DNA of 39,405 nucleotides, from positions 1-39,405 of the forward strand of contig JAFAMW010000047.1 in the NCBI GenBank assembly GCA_019232985.1, read 5' to 3'. This DNA comes from Roseateles sp. GTDB taxonomy: Bacteria; Pseudomonadota; Gammaproteobacteria; Burkholderiales; Burkholderiaceae. The first letter of the stretch is position 1. Every line of letters begins with the position of its first letter. The translations under genes were made by a program, and so were the position numbers. The notes under the pieces are model-generated. The model made no database searches. It was not told the DNA's origin and saw only the letters and a program-made list of their open reading frames with translations. Shown here in pieces: positions 21,117-31,127 of this stretch.

Positions 21117-22261
21117 ACCGCACGCTGACCCGCCGCTTCGCCACCGTCGCCGTCGCCGCGAGCGCGCTGCTGCTCGGCGCCTGCTCGATCTTCAAGTCCA
21201 ACGACGGCCCGCAGCCGGCCGTGCTCGAGGCGGGCATCGGCGCGGGCAGCGCGAAGGTGGTCTGGAGCTCGCGCATCGACAGCCTCGACTTCCCGCTCGC
21301 GATCGCCGCGCGCGACCACGCCTTCGTCGTCGCCGGCACCGACGGCGTCGTCCAGGCGCTGGCCAGCGCCGACGGCCACGCGCTGTGGCGCGCCGACGCG
21401 GGCCGCAAGCTCACGGCCGGCGTCGGCTCCGACGGCCGCTTCGCCGCCGTCGTCACGCGCGACAACGAGCTCGTCGTGTTCGACGCCGGCAAACAGCGCT
21501 GGAAGACCACCCTGCCGACGCCGGCCGTGACCGCGCCCTTCGTCGCCGGCGAGCGCGTGTTCGTGCTCACGCTCGACCGCGAGGTCTTCGCCTACGACGC
21601 CCTCGACGGCCGCAAGCTCTTCGACGTAAGCCGCCCGGGCGACTCGCTGACGCTGGCCAAGGCCGGCGTGCTCGGCGCCTGGCAGGACACCCTCGTCGTC
21701 GGCCAGGGCTCGCGCATGACGGGCCTGGATCCGCTGCGCGGCTCGCTGCGCTGGGAAGCCGCCGTCGCGAACCCGCGCGGCACCAACGAGGTCGAGCGCC
21801 TCGCCGACCTCGTCGGCCCGCTCGAGCGCAACGACAGGAGCGGCAACATCCTGTGCGCGCGCGCCTACCAGTCGGCGGTCGGCTGCGTCGACGCCGAGCG
21901 CGGCGCGCCGCTGTGGCTGCGCAACTCGAGCGGCACCGACGGCATCGGCGCCGACGCCGAACAGGTCTACGGCACCGACGACTCGTCGCGCCTGTTCGCG
22001 TGGAAGATCAAGAACGGCGACACCGCCTGGATGGCCGAGCAGTTCCGCCACCGCGAGCTCGGCGTGCCGATCGCGGTCGGCAAGTTCGTGCTCGTCGGCG
22101 ACTTCGAGGGCTACGTCCACTTCGTCGACCGCCTGACGGGCAAGACCGTCGCGCGCGTGCCGACCGACGGTGCGCCGATCACGGTCGCGCCGGTCGAGCT
22201 CGACGGCGTCGTGCTGTTCGCGACGAGCAAGGGCGGCCTGTTCGCCATCAAGCCCGAGTAA
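21113..22261 (+). CDS. bamB: Outer membrane assembly lipoprotein BamB
   Basis: Beta-propeller lipoprotein of the BAM complex, helping BamA fold outer-membrane proteins. The 382-residue precursor has a signal peptide with lipobox LLGAC (Cys24) and repeated PQQ-like blades, each with a Trp and short glycine turns ([73 protein letters not shown]). It starts at ATG 21113 with GGGAG upstream and overlaps the preceding stop. der follows 37 bp after its stop. Confidence 0.95.
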   Translation: MNRTLTRRFATVAVAASALLLGACSIFKSNDGPQPAVLEAGIGAGSAKVVWSSRIDSLDFPLAIAARDHAFVVAGTDGVVQALASADGHALWRADAGRKLTAGVGSDGRFAAVVTRDNELVVFDAGKQRWKTTLPTPAVTAPFVAGERVFVLTLDREVFAYDALDGRKLFDVSRPGDSLTLAKAGVLGAWQDTLVVGQGSRMTGLDPLRGSLRWEAAVANPRGTNEVERLADLVGPLERNDRSGNILCARAYQSAVGCVDAERGAPLWLRNSSGTDGIGADAEQVYGTDDSSRLFAWKIKNGDTAWMAEQFRHRELGVPIAVGKFVLVGDFEGYVHFVDRLTGKTVARVPTDGAPITVAPVELDGVVLFATSKGGLFAIKPE

Positions 22262-22298
22262 GCAGCGTCTTGCTCCGGCGCCTAAAAGAAAAAGAACA

Positions 22299-23633
22299 AT
22301 GAAGCCCGTCATCGCCCTTGTCGGCCGGCCCAACGTGGGCAAGTCGACCCTGTTCAACCGCATGACCAAGAGCCGCGACGCGATCGTCGCGGACTTCGCC
22401 GGCCTCACGCGCGACCGCCACTACGGCGACGGCCGGCTCGGCGCGCGCGAGTTCATCGTCATCGACACCGGCGGCTTCGAGCCCGACAGCACGACCGGCA
22501 TCGTGCGTGAGATGGCCAAGCAGACGCGCCAGGCCGTCGCCGAGGCCGACGTCGTCGTGTTCGTGACCGACGTGCGCACCGGCCTCGCGGGCCAGGACCA
22601 GGACATCGCGCGCTACCTGCGCCAGGCCGGCAAGCGCATCCTGCTCGCCGTCAACAAGGCCGAGGGCATGGCCGACTCGCCGCTGCTCGCCGAGTTCCAC
22701 GAGCTCGGCCTCGGCGACCCGCACCCGATCTCGGCGGCGCACGGCCAGGGCATCCGCAGCCTGCTCGAGGCCGCGCTCGAGCCCTTCGGCGAGGACGAGG
22801 ACGAAGCCGCGGAGGGCGTCGAGGACGGGGTGATCCGCCTCGCCGTCGCGGGGCGCCCGAACGTCGGCAAGAGCACGCTGATCAACACCTGGCTCGGCGA
22901 GGAGCGGCTCGTTGCGTTCGACATGCCGGGCACGACGCGCGACGCGATCAGCGTCGACTTCGAGCGCAACGGCCAGAAGTTCAAGCTCATCGACACGGCC
23001 GGCCTGCGCCGCAAGGGCCGTGTGTTCGAGGCGATCGAGAAGTTCTCGGTCGTCAAGACGCTGCAGGCGATCGCCGACGCGAACGTCGTGCTGCTGCTGA
23101 TCGACGCGACCCAGGGCGTGTCCGACCAGGACGCCCATATCGCCGGCTACGTGCTCGACTCGGGCCGCGCGGTCGTCGTCGCCGTCAACAAATGGGACGC
23201 GATCGACGCCTACCAGCGCGAGCAGCTGCAGCGTTCGATCGAGCACCGCCTCGCGTTCCTGAAGTTCGCGCCGATCTTCAATATCTCGGCGCTCAAGCGC
23301 CAGGGCCTCGGCCCGCTGTGGGGCGGCCTCGCCGACGCCTACGGCTCGGCCTACAAGAAGATGACGACGCCGGTGCTCACGCGCCTGGTCCAGGAGGCCG
23401 TGCAGCACCAGACGCCCAAGAAGAGCGGCCATTTCCGGCCCAAGCTGCGCTACGCCCACCAGGGCGGCATGAACCCGCCGATCGTCGTGATCCACGGCAA
23501 TTCGCTCGAGGGCGTGACCGACGCGTACAAGCGCTACCTCGAAGGCCGCATCCGCGCCCACTACAAGCTCGTCGGCACGCCGCTGCGCATCGAGCTGCGC
23601 TCGAGCAGCAATCCGTTCGACGCCAAGGACTGA
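22299..23633 (+). CDS. der: Ribosome-assembly GTPase Der (EngA)
   Basis: Essential GTPase for maturation of the 50S ribosomal subunit, with two tandem GTPase domains and a KH-like domain. The 444-residue protein has [14 protein letters not shown] (from residue 9) and DTGGFEPD in the first domain, [14 protein letters not shown] (from residue 185) and DTAGLRRKG in the second, and a C-terminal KH-like domain with [16 protein letters not shown]. An A-rich purine tract (AAAAGAAAAAGAA) precedes ATG 22299. It is the usual neighbour of bamB. Confidence 0.97.
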   Translation: MKPVIALVGRPNVGKSTLFNRMTKSRDAIVADFAGLTRDRHYGDGRLGAREFIVIDTGGFEPDSTTGIVREMAKQTRQAVAEADVVVFVTDVRTGLAGQDQDIARYLRQAGKRILLAVNKAEGMADSPLLAEFHELGLGDPHPISAAHGQGIRSLLEAALEPFGEDEDEAAEGVEDGVIRLAVAGRPNVGKSTLINTWLGEERLVAFDMPGTTRDAISVDFERNGQKFKLIDTAGLRRKGRVFEAIEKFSVVKTLQAIADANVVLLLIDATQGVSDQDAHIAGYVLDSGRAVVVAVNKWDAIDAYQREQLQRSIEHRLAFLKFAPIFNISALKRQGLGPLWGGLADAYGSAYKKMTTPVLTRLVQEAVQHQTPKKSGHFRPKLRYAHQGGMNPPIVVIHGNSLEGVTDAYKRYLEGRIRAHYKLVGTPLRIELRSSSNPFDAKD

Positions 23634-23709
23634 GCCGCGCGCAAGTCCGTGATTCGCACCCCTGTGTTATGGTGCAAACCCTAGACCCTCCTACAACACG
23701 GAGCATATC

Positions 23710-23955
23710 GTGAGCAATAAAGGCCAACTCCTGCAAGACCCGTTCCTCAATCTTCTGCGCAAGGAACATGTGCCGGTCTCGATCTACCTGGTCAACGGCA
23801 TCAAGCTGCAGGGCCACATCGAATCCTTCGACCAATACGTCGTGCTGCTGCGCAACACGGTGACCCAGATGGTCTACAAGCACGCGATCTCGACGGTCGT
23901 GCCGGGCCGTGCCGTGAACTTCCACGCCGCCGAAGGCGGTGGCGACGCGGCCTGA
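23710..23955 (+). CDS. hfq: RNA chaperone Hfq
   Basis: Sm-like hexameric RNA chaperone that pairs small RNAs with mRNAs. The 81-residue protein contains the full Sm1 motif ([20 protein letters not shown]) and Sm2 motif ([12 protein letters not shown]), plus the proximal-face QDPFLN segment. The C-terminal tail is short (about 14 residues, AAEGGGDAA at the end), as in many betaproteobacteria. It starts with GTG at 23710, with CGGAG about 8-12 bp upstream. The 76-bp gap after der may hold its promoter, but I cannot define one. hflX starts before the hfq stop or just after it. Confidence 0.97.
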   Translation: MSNKGQLLQDPFLNLLRKEHVPVSIYLVNGIKLQGHIESFDQYVVLLRNTVTQMVYKHAISTVVPGRAVNFHAAEGGGDAA

Positions 23956-25219
23956 CGCCGGCGCCCCGCTGCCCGCCTTGAGTCATTCACCGCAATCCCG
24001 CGCCGACGCGGCCGACGCGTCGCCCGACGAGGCGCGCGCCGTCCTCGTCGGCGTCGAATTCGCCCGCGGCCACATCGACGTCGGCGGCTTCGACGCCACG
24101 CTCGACGAGCTCGCGCTGCTCGCCGAATCGGCCGGCGACACGCCGGTCGCGCGCGTCACGGCCAGGCGCCAGGCGCCCGACCCCGCGCTGTTCGTCGGCT
24201 CGGGCAAGGCCGAGGAGATCAAGCAGCTCGTCCAGACCTTCCAGGCGCACACGGTGCTGTTCGACCAGGCGATCTCGCCGGCCCAGCAGCGCAACCTCGA
24301 GAAGCTGCTCGGCGTGCCCGTGGCCGACCGCACGGCGCTGATCCTCGAGATCTTCGCCGCGCGGGCGAAGAGCCACGAGGGCAAGCTGCAGGTCGAGCTC
24401 GCGCGCCTGCAGTACCTGGCGACGCGCCTCGTGCGGCGCTGGAGCCACCTCGAGCGCCAGAGCGGCGGCATCGGCATGCGCGGCGGCCCGGGCGAGGCCC
24501 AGATCGAGCTCGACCGCCGCATGATCGACGAGCGCATCAAGGCCGTGAAAGAGCGCCTCAAGAAGGTCCAGCGCCAGCGCGGCACGCAGCGCCGCGCGCG
24601 CGAGCGCAACGGCGTGTTCAAGGTCTCGCTGGTCGGCTACACCAACGCCGGCAAGTCGACCCTGTTCAACGCGATGGTCAAGGCGCGCAGCTACGCGGCC
24701 GACCAGCTGTTCGCGACGCTCGACACGACGACGCGCTCGCTGTGGCTCGGCGAGGCCGGCGCGAGCGTGTCGCTGTCGGACACGGTGGGCTTCATCCGCG
24801 ACCTGCCGCACAAGCTCGTCGAGGCCTTCAAGGCCACGCTGCAGGAGGCGCTCGAGGCCGACCTGCTGCTGCACGTCGTCGACTGCGCGTCGTCGCAGCT
24901 TGGCGAGCAGATGGTCGAGGTCGAGCGCGTGCTCGACGAAATCGGCGCGGCCGGCGTGCCCCAGGTCCTCGTGTACAACAAGGCCGACCTGCTCGAGGCC
25001 GACCAGCGGCCGCGCCAGAACGTCGACTTCATCGAGCGCGACGGCGGCGTGCGCACGCCGCGCGTGTTCGTCAGCGCCTTGACCGGCGAGGGCCTGCCCG
25101 AGCTGCGCGCGCAGATTGCCGCGGCGCTGCAGGCCGAGCCGGCGCCCGACGCCCCCGACTTCGACCCGCGCACCGAGGCGATCGCGGGCGCCGCCGCACT
25201 CCAACATCCACAGGCATGA
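23939..25219 (+). CDS. hflX: GTPase HflX
   Basis: GTPase that binds the ribosomal E-site region and splits stalled 70S ribosomes after stress. The 426-residue protein has an N-terminal domain ([33 protein letters not shown]), a coiled linker with [19 protein letters not shown], and the GTPase domain with [12 protein letters not shown] (from residue 233), [17 protein letters not shown] and VYNKADLLE. The start is uncertain. GTG 23939 overlaps hfq by 17 bp; TTG 23978 in the same frame (LSHSPQ) is the alternative and gives a 413-residue protein. The stop overlaps hflK (ATGA at 25216-25219). Confidence 0.94.
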   Translation: MATRPDAGAPLPALSHSPQSRADAADASPDEARAVLVGVEFARGHIDVGGFDATLDELALLAESAGDTPVARVTARRQAPDPALFVGSGKAEEIKQLVQTFQAHTVLFDQAISPAQQRNLEKLLGVPVADRTALILEIFAARAKSHEGKLQVELARLQYLATRLVRRWSHLERQSGGIGMRGGPGEAQIELDRRMIDERIKAVKERLKKVQRQRGTQRRARERNGVFKVSLVGYTNAGKSTLFNAMVKARSYAADQLFATLDTTTRSLWLGEAGASVSLSDTVGFIRDLPHKLVEAFKATLQEALEADLLLHVVDCASSQLGEQMVEVERVLDEIGAAGVPQVLVYNKADLLEADQRPRQNVDFIERDGGVRTPRVFVSALTGEGLPELRAQIAAALQAEPAPDAPDFDPRTEAIAGAAALQHPQA

Positions 25220-26451
25220 GCATGAACCACTTCCAGCCAGGCGCGATGCAGGGCTTCAAGCGCCGCCTCGGCCGCCTGCTGAGCAACGGCCGCAACGACG
25301 GTCCGCCGGATCTCGACGAGCTCTGGCGCGACTTCAACCGCAGGCTGTCCGGCCTGTTCGGTGGCGGCAAGGGCGGCGCCGGCGGCAGCGGCGGCAACGA
25401 CACGCCGCCGGGCCTGAAGGGCGCCGGCGTCGGCGCGAGCCTCGTCGGCGGCCTCGTCGTGCTGATCTGGCTGTTCAGCGGGTTCTTTACCGTGCAGGAA
25501 GGCCAGCAGGGCGTGATCACGACCTTCGGCAAGTACAGCCGCACGGTCGACGCGGGCTTCCAGTGGCGCCTGCCGTATCCGTTCCAGGCCAACGAGATCG
25601 TCTCGGTCACGCAGCTCCAGCAGGTCGACGTCGGCGACACCTCGATCGTGCCGTCGACGGGCCTGCGCGACTCGTCGATGCTGACCGAAGACGAGAACAT
25701 CGTCGACATCCAGTTCGCCGTGCAGTACGCGGTCAAGGACGCGCGCGACTACCTGTTCAACAACGCGGGCACGCCCGACATCTCGGTCACGCTCGCGGCC
25801 GAGTCGGCGGTGCGCGAGATCGTCGGCCGCAGCAAGGTCGACGCGGTGCTCTACCAGCAGCGCGACGCGATCGCGGCCGAGCTCGTGCAGTCGATCCAGA
25901 CCCAGCTCGACCGGCTCAAGGCCGGCATCGTCGTGAAGAGCGTCAACATGCGCAGCGTCCAGCCGCCCGAGCAGGTGCAGGGCGCGTTCGAGGACGCGTT
26001 CAAGGCCGGCACCGACGCCGAGACGCTGAAGAACCAGGCCCAGGCCTACGCGAACAACGTGATCCCTGCCGCCCAGGGCGACGCCGCGCGCCTGCTCGCC
26101 GAGGCCGAGGGCTACAAGGCCAGCGTCGTCGCCACGGCCGAGGGCGACGCCGAGCGCTTCACGAGCGTGCTCGCCGAGTACAAGAAGGCGCCGGGCGTCA
26201 CGCGCGACCGCATCTATCTCGACACGATGCGCCAGATCTTCAAGAGCGTGACCAAGGTGATGGTCGACAGCCGCAACGGCTCGAGCCTGCTCTACCTGCC
26301 GCTCGACAAGCTGCTCCAGCAATCCGGCGCGAGCGCCGGCGCCGCGCCGGCCGCGGCCGCCGTGACGAGCGTCGACCCGACCGTCGCGGGCAGCGGCAGC
26401 GACCGCTCGCGCGGCAACGACTCGCGCGGCCGCGACCGCGACGGCCGCTGA
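25216..26451 (+). CDS. hflK: HflK, subunit of the FtsH-modulating HflKC complex
   Basis: SPFH/Band-7 inner-membrane protein. With HflC it forms a large cage around the FtsH protease and modulates its action. The 411-residue protein has an N-terminal Gly-rich cytoplasmic tail (about 1-70, GGGKGGAGGSGGND), a single transmembrane helix (about 73-92, ASLVGGLVVLIWLFSGFFTV) and the Band-7 domain with VTTFGKYSRTVDAGFQWRLP and a long helical region (AQAYANNVIPAAQGDAARLL). The C-terminus is Ala/Ser/Arg rich. ATG 25216 overlaps the hflX stop. hflC follows after 13 bp. Confidence 0.96.
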   Translation: MSMNHFQPGAMQGFKRRLGRLLSNGRNDGPPDLDELWRDFNRRLSGLFGGGKGGAGGSGGNDTPPGLKGAGVGASLVGGLVVLIWLFSGFFTVQEGQQGVITTFGKYSRTVDAGFQWRLPYPFQANEIVSVTQLQQVDVGDTSIVPSTGLRDSSMLTEDENIVDIQFAVQYAVKDARDYLFNNAGTPDISVTLAAESAVREIVGRSKVDAVLYQQRDAIAAELVQSIQTQLDRLKAGIVVKSVNMRSVQPPEQVQGAFEDAFKAGTDAETLKNQAQAYANNVIPAAQGDAARLLAEAEGYKASVVATAEGDAERFTSVLAEYKKAPGVTRDRIYLDTMRQIFKSVTKVMVDSRNGSSLLYLPLDKLLQQSGASAGAAPAAAAVTSVDPTVAGSGSDRSRGNDSRGRDRDGR

Positions 26452-26464
26452 AGGAGAGCGCCGC

Positions 26465-27370
26465 ATGAACCGCATCATCACCATCGTCCTGGGCCTGCTG
26501 ATCCTCGCGCTGATCGCGAGCTCGACGATGTTCGTCGTCGACCAGAAGCATTTCGCCGCCGTCTACTCGTTCGGCGAGATCCGCGAGGTCATCACCGAGC
26601 CCGGCCTGAAGTTCAAGCTGCCGCCGCCGGTGCAGAACGTCGTGCTGCTCGACCGCCGCGTCCAGACGCTCGAGAGCCCCGACTCGCGGCCGATCTTCAC
26701 GGCCGAGAAGAAGAGCCTCGTGATCGACTGGCTCGCCAAGTGGCGCATCGCCGACGCGCGCCAGTTCATCCGCAACAGCGGCGCGAGCGTCGACACCGTC
26801 GCGAACCGCCTGAGCCCGGTCGTGCAGGCCGCGTTCAACGACGAAGTCACCAAGCGCACCGTGCTCGCCGTGCTCGCGACCGAGCGCGACACCGTGATGA
26901 TCGACGTGCGCAAGCGCCTCGAGGAGGAGGCCAAGGCCTTCGGCATCGAGATCGTCGACGTGCGCATCAAGCGCGTGGACTTCTCGGCGAACATCGCCGA
27001 GTCGGTCTACAAGCGCATGAGTGCCGAGCGCCAGCGCGTCGCCAACGAAGCGCGCGCGACCGGCGGCGCCGAGGGCGAGAAGATCCGCGCCGACGCGGAC
27101 CGCCAGGCCCAGGTCATCAAGGCCGACGCCTACCGCGACGCGCAGAAGCTGCGCGGCGCGGGCGACGCGCGCGCCTCGGCGATCTACGCCGACGCCTTCG
27201 GCCGCGACCCGGCGTTCGCGAAGTTCTACCGCGCCCTCGACGCCTACCGCGACGCCTGGCAGAACAAGGGCGACGTGATGGTGCTCGACCCCGCGCAAAG
27301 CGAGTTCTTCAAGACCATGCGCGCGCCGAGCGACGTGACCGGCGGCGGCGCGGCCCCGGCGCACAAGTAA
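26465..27370 (+). CDS. hflC: HflC, subunit of the FtsH-modulating HflKC complex
   Basis: Partner of HflK. The 301-residue SPFH/Band-7 protein has an N-terminal membrane helix (about 3-23, RIITIVLGLLILALIASSTM) with no long tail before it, then VDQKHFAAVYSFGEIREVI, the FKLPPPVQNVVLLDRRVQ segment and the charged coiled region AERQRVANEARATGGAEGEK. The ribosome site GAAGGAG precedes ATG 26465. It follows hflK by 13 bp and is followed by a DUF2065 gene 9 bp later. Confidence 0.96.
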   Translation: MNRIITIVLGLLILALIASSTMFVVDQKHFAAVYSFGEIREVITEPGLKFKLPPPVQNVVLLDRRVQTLESPDSRPIFTAEKKSLVIDWLAKWRIADARQFIRNSGASVDTVANRLSPVVQAAFNDEVTKRTVLAVLATERDTVMIDVRKRLEEEAKAFGIEIVDVRIKRVDFSANIAESVYKRMSAERQRVANEARATGGAEGEKIRADADRQAQVIKADAYRDAQKLRGAGDARASAIYADAFGRDPAFAKFYRALDAYRDAWQNKGDVMVLDPAQSEFFKTMRAPSDVTGGGAAPAHK

Positions 27371-27379
27371 AAGGCCCAC

Positions 27380-27568
27380 GTGACGGCCAGCCTGCTGCTC
27401 GCGGCGCTCGGGCTCATGCTCGTGTTCGAGGGGCTGATGCCGCTGGTCAGCCCGGCGCGCTGGCGTCAGCTGTTCGCGCGCCTGCTCGGGCTCAACGACG
27501 GGCAGCTGCGCTTCATCGGCCTGATCGGCGTGGCCGTCGGCCTGCTGATCCTGCTCGCCGTGAGCTAA
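27380..27568 (+). CDS. DUF2065 family small membrane protein
   Basis: A 62-residue protein made of two hydrophobic helices (about 3-25 and 43-61) with a short basic loop (PARWRQLFARLLG). It matches the DUF2065 family, which in proteobacteria is regularly encoded after hflC; its role is unknown to me. It uses a GTG start at 27380, 9 bp after hflC, so it is in the same transcript. A strong hairpin follows 12 bp after its stop. Confidence 0.88.
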   Translation: MTASLLLAALGLMLVFEGLMPLVSPARWRQLFARLLGLNDGQLRFIGLIGVAVGLLILLAVS

Positions 27569-27580
27569 TGGGCTCAACAT

Positions 27581-27603
27581 CCGACCGAAGCTTGTTCGGT
27601 CGG
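27581..27603 (+). terminator. Hairpin after the hfq-hflC operon
   Basis: A perfect 9-bp stem (CCGACCGAA pairs with TTCGGTCGG) with a five-base loop GCTTG lies 12 bp after the DUF2065 stop. It is followed by GGCC-rich sequence and not by a T tract, so it may terminate poorly or protect the transcript 3' end. Confidence 0.5.
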
Positions 27604-27627
27604 GGCCGAGGCCCGGGAATACCCCGG

Positions 27628-27633
27628 TACAAT
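27628..27633 (+). promoter_or_regulatory. Probable -10 box of hisZ
   Basis: TACAAT lies 26 bp before the hisZ ATG and is followed by GCCGTTTTTAACC. The context GGTACAATGCCG resembles the other probable -10 sites in this window (TACAATGC at 11383). No good -35 hexamer is found at 16-18 bp. It lies downstream of the hairpin, so a fresh start for the hisZ-purA group is plausible. Confidence 0.45.
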
Positions 27634-27659
27634 GCCGTTTTTAACCGCCTGCCGCGCCC

Positions 27660-28823
27660 ATGAGCTCTGCCTGGCTTCTGCCTGAGCACATCGCCGACGT
27701 CCTGCCTTCGCAGGCCCGTGCCATCGAGGAACTGCGCCGCGAACTGCTCGACATGGCGCGCAGCTACGGTTGCGAACTCGTGATGCCGCCGCTGCTCGAG
27801 CATCTCGACTCGCTGCTGTCGGGCGCGGGCCAGGCCCTCGACCTCAAGACCTTCAAGCTCGTCGACCAGCTCTCGGGCCGCTCGCTGGGCCTGCGCGCCG
27901 ACACGACGCCGCAGGTCGCGCGCATCGACGCGCACCTGCTGAACCGCCAGGGCGTGACGCGCTTGTGCTACTGCGGCCCGGTCGTGCACACGCGCCCCGA
28001 GGGCCAGCACGGCACGCGCGAGCCGCTGCAGTTCGGCGTCGAGGTCTACGGCCACGCGGGCCTCGAGGGCGACCTCGAGATCCAGGAAATGGCCGTCGCC
28101 GCGGCGCGCCGCGGCGGCCTCCAGACGATCACGCTCGACCTCGGCGACGCGCGCATCCTGCGCGGCGTGCTCGCCGGCACGCTGCTGCCGGCCGCGCAGG
28201 TCGCCGCGATCGCCGACGCGCTCGCGGCCAAGGACCCGGTCACGCTCGCCGCGCTCGCGACCGGGCTGCCCGAGACCGTACGCGCGGGCCTGCTCGCGCT
28301 GCCCGAGCTCTACGGCGGCTCCGAGGTCATCGCGGCCGCGCGCGCGCGCCTGCCCGACGCGCCGCTCGTGCGCGCCGCGCTCGACGACCTCGACTGGCTC
28401 GTGCGCCACCTCGCCGCGGCCGACCCCGAGCTGCAGATCTCGATCGACCTCGCCGAGCAGCGCGGCCACGCGTACTACAGCGGCGTGCGCTTCGCGCTCT
28501 ACGCAGCCGGCTCGAGCGACGCCGTGCTGCGCGGCGGCCGCTACGACGAGGTCGGCGCGGTGTTCGGCCGGCGCCGCCCGGCCGTCGGCTTCAGCCTCGA
28601 CCTCAAGGCGCTCGTCGCGTTGCGCCCGGCGAGCGCGCTGCGCGCGGCCGTGCGCGCCCCCTGGGGCGTCGACGCGGGCCTGCGCGCGGCCGTGCGCCGC
28701 CTGCGCGAGCGTGGCGAGACCGTCGTATGCATGCTCCCGGGCCACGAGCACGAGGGCGACGAATTCGAGTGCGACCGCGAACTTGCGCTGGTCGATACCC
28801 AATGGGTGCTGCGCGCGCTTTGA
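27660..28823 (+). CDS. hisZ: ATP phosphoribosyltransferase regulatory subunit HisZ
   Basis: Catalytically inactive HisS-like protein that forms a complex with the short form of HisG and makes it sensitive to histidine, the first step of histidine synthesis. The 387-residue protein has the HisS-like catalytic fold ([81 protein letters not shown]) but no anticodon-binding domain and a loose motif 2. Its presence predicts a short HisG elsewhere in the genome. The pairing with purA is frequent in betaproteobacteria. Confidence 0.94.
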   Translation: MSSAWLLPEHIADVLPSQARAIEELRRELLDMARSYGCELVMPPLLEHLDSLLSGAGQALDLKTFKLVDQLSGRSLGLRADTTPQVARIDAHLLNRQGVTRLCYCGPVVHTRPEGQHGTREPLQFGVEVYGHAGLEGDLEIQEMAVAAARRGGLQTITLDLGDARILRGVLAGTLLPAAQVAAIADALAAKDPVTLAALATGLPETVRAGLLALPELYGGSEVIAAARARLPDAPLVRAALDDLDWLVRHLAAADPELQISIDLAEQRGHAYYSGVRFALYAAGSSDAVLRGGRYDEVGAVFGRRRPAVGFSLDLKALVALRPASALRAAVRAPWGVDAGLRAAVRRLRERGETVVCMLPGHEHEGDEFECDRELALVDTQWVLRAL

Positions 28824-28855
28824 TGCGCGCCGTATCCGACCCGATCTCCGAGTAA

Positions 28856-30202
<1,347 letters not shown>

Positions 30203-30236
30203 GCCCAGGCACCGCATAACAAAGGAGCAAGACGAC

Positions 30237-30758
30237 ATGCTGACCGACGACGGCAAGCACCTCTACGTGTCCTGGGACGAATACCACAGCCTGATCGAAC
30301 GGCTCGCGCTCAAGGTTCACGCCTCGGGCTGGGCGTTCGACCAGATCCTGTGCCTCGCGCGCGGCGGCATGCGCCCCGGCGACGTGCTCTCGCGCGTGTT
30401 CGACCGCCCGCTGGGCATCATGTCGACGAGCTCGTACCGCGCCGAAGCCGGCACGATCCAGGGCCGCCTCGACATCGCCCAGTACATCACGATGCCGAAG
30501 GGCCAGCTCGCCGGCCGCGTGCTGCTCGTCGACGACCTCGCGGACTCGGGCGTCACGCTCAAGGCCGTGGTCGAGCGCCTGCGCGGCATGCCGGCGATCA
30601 GCGAGCTGCGCTCGGCGGTGATCTGGACCAAGTCGGTCTCGGCGTACACGCCCGATTACTATGTCGAGCTGCTCGAGACGAGCCCGTGGATCCACCAGCC
30701 CTTCGAGGTCTACGACGACATGGGCGTGGACAAGCTCGCGAAGAAGTACGAGGTTTGA
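30237..30758 (+). CDS. Purine-type phosphoribosyltransferase (Hpt/Gpt-like)
   Basis: A type I phosphoribosyltransferase that uses PRPP, most likely for salvage of a purine base. The 173-residue protein has the PRPP-binding motif VLLVDDLADSGVTL (about 95-108), the early LARGGMRPGDVLSR segment and a late EVYDDMGVDKLAKKYEV tail. The exact base (hypoxanthine, guanine or xanthine) cannot be read from sequence alone, so I give no symbol. Genes of this type sit beside purA in many Burkholderiales. AAAGGAG lies 9 bp before the ATG. The next 60 bp hold no gene, then palindromes begin. Confidence 0.9.
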   Translation: MLTDDGKHLYVSWDEYHSLIERLALKVHASGWAFDQILCLARGGMRPGDVLSRVFDRPLGIMSTSSYRAEAGTIQGRLDIAQYITMPKGQLAGRVLLVDDLADSGVTLKAVVERLRGMPAISELRSAVIWTKSVSAYTPDYYVELLETSPWIHQPFEVYDDMGVDKLAKKYEV

Positions 30759-30819
30759 GGCGAGGTAGGATGAGCGCCAAGCGAGGCTCTGGCAGGACTC
30801 GCCCACGTCCCGCGGGCCC

Positions 30820-30841
30820 GGTCCGGCTTGCAAGCCGGACC
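30820..30841. repeat. Perfect 22-bp palindrome 1
   Basis: GGTCCGGCTTG followed directly by its reverse complement CAAGCCGGACC. In the plus direction it is followed by TTTCGAG. It is the first of three inverted repeats between the phosphoribosyltransferase gene and tRNA-Leu, and may end the purA transcript. Confidence 0.75.
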
Positions 30842-30855
30842 TTTCGAGTCCTTGC

Positions 30856-30876
30856 GCCGAGTCCTCAGGACTCGGC
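30856..30876. repeat. Inverted repeat 2, 9-bp stem
   Basis: GCCGAGTCC and GGACTCGGC around the loop TCA, a perfect 9-bp stem. It is 14 bp after palindrome 1 and is followed on the plus strand by TTCTCCCG. Confidence 0.75.
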
Positions 30877-30898
30877 TTCTCCCGAGCCCCAAAGCATC

Positions 30899-30928
30899 GA
30901 AGGCCAGATGCTTGCGCATCTGGCCTTC
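30899..30928. terminator. Inverted repeat 3, 13-bp stem, probable terminator of tRNA-Leu
   Basis: A perfect 13-bp stem (GAAGGCCAGATGC and GCATCTGGCCTTC) with a TTGC loop. It lies 5 bp beyond the 3' CCA end of the minus-strand tRNA-Leu gene, the expected place for a tRNA transcript terminator. On the minus strand the bases after the stem (GATGCTTTGG) are only partly T-rich. It could also stop plus-strand transcripts from purA, so it may be bidirectional. Confidence 0.65.
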
Positions 30929-30933
30929 TCGTT

Positions 30934-31018
<85 letters not shown>

Positions 31019-31097
31019 AGGTGTTCAAGACTCGAATCGGACCCAGGTCAAAAACCGAAGTTCAATTCAAACCCTGATAAATTCAGGCAAGACAGAG

Positions 31098-31127
31098 ATT
31101 CTATCATCAAAAACTTTAAGAACGCAA
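31098..31127 (-). promoter_or_regulatory. Promoter of tRNA-Leu
   Basis: On the minus strand a -35 like TTGCGT (31127-31122), an 18-bp AT-rich spacer (31121-31104) and a -10 box TAGAAT (31103-31098) lie about 80 bp upstream of the mature tRNA 5' end. The region is distinctly AT-rich compared with the rest of the window. The bases also read TATCAT (31102-31107) on the plus strand, a possible -10 for rnr. The -35 element overlaps the likely rnr translation start, which makes this a shared control region. Confidence 0.6.
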
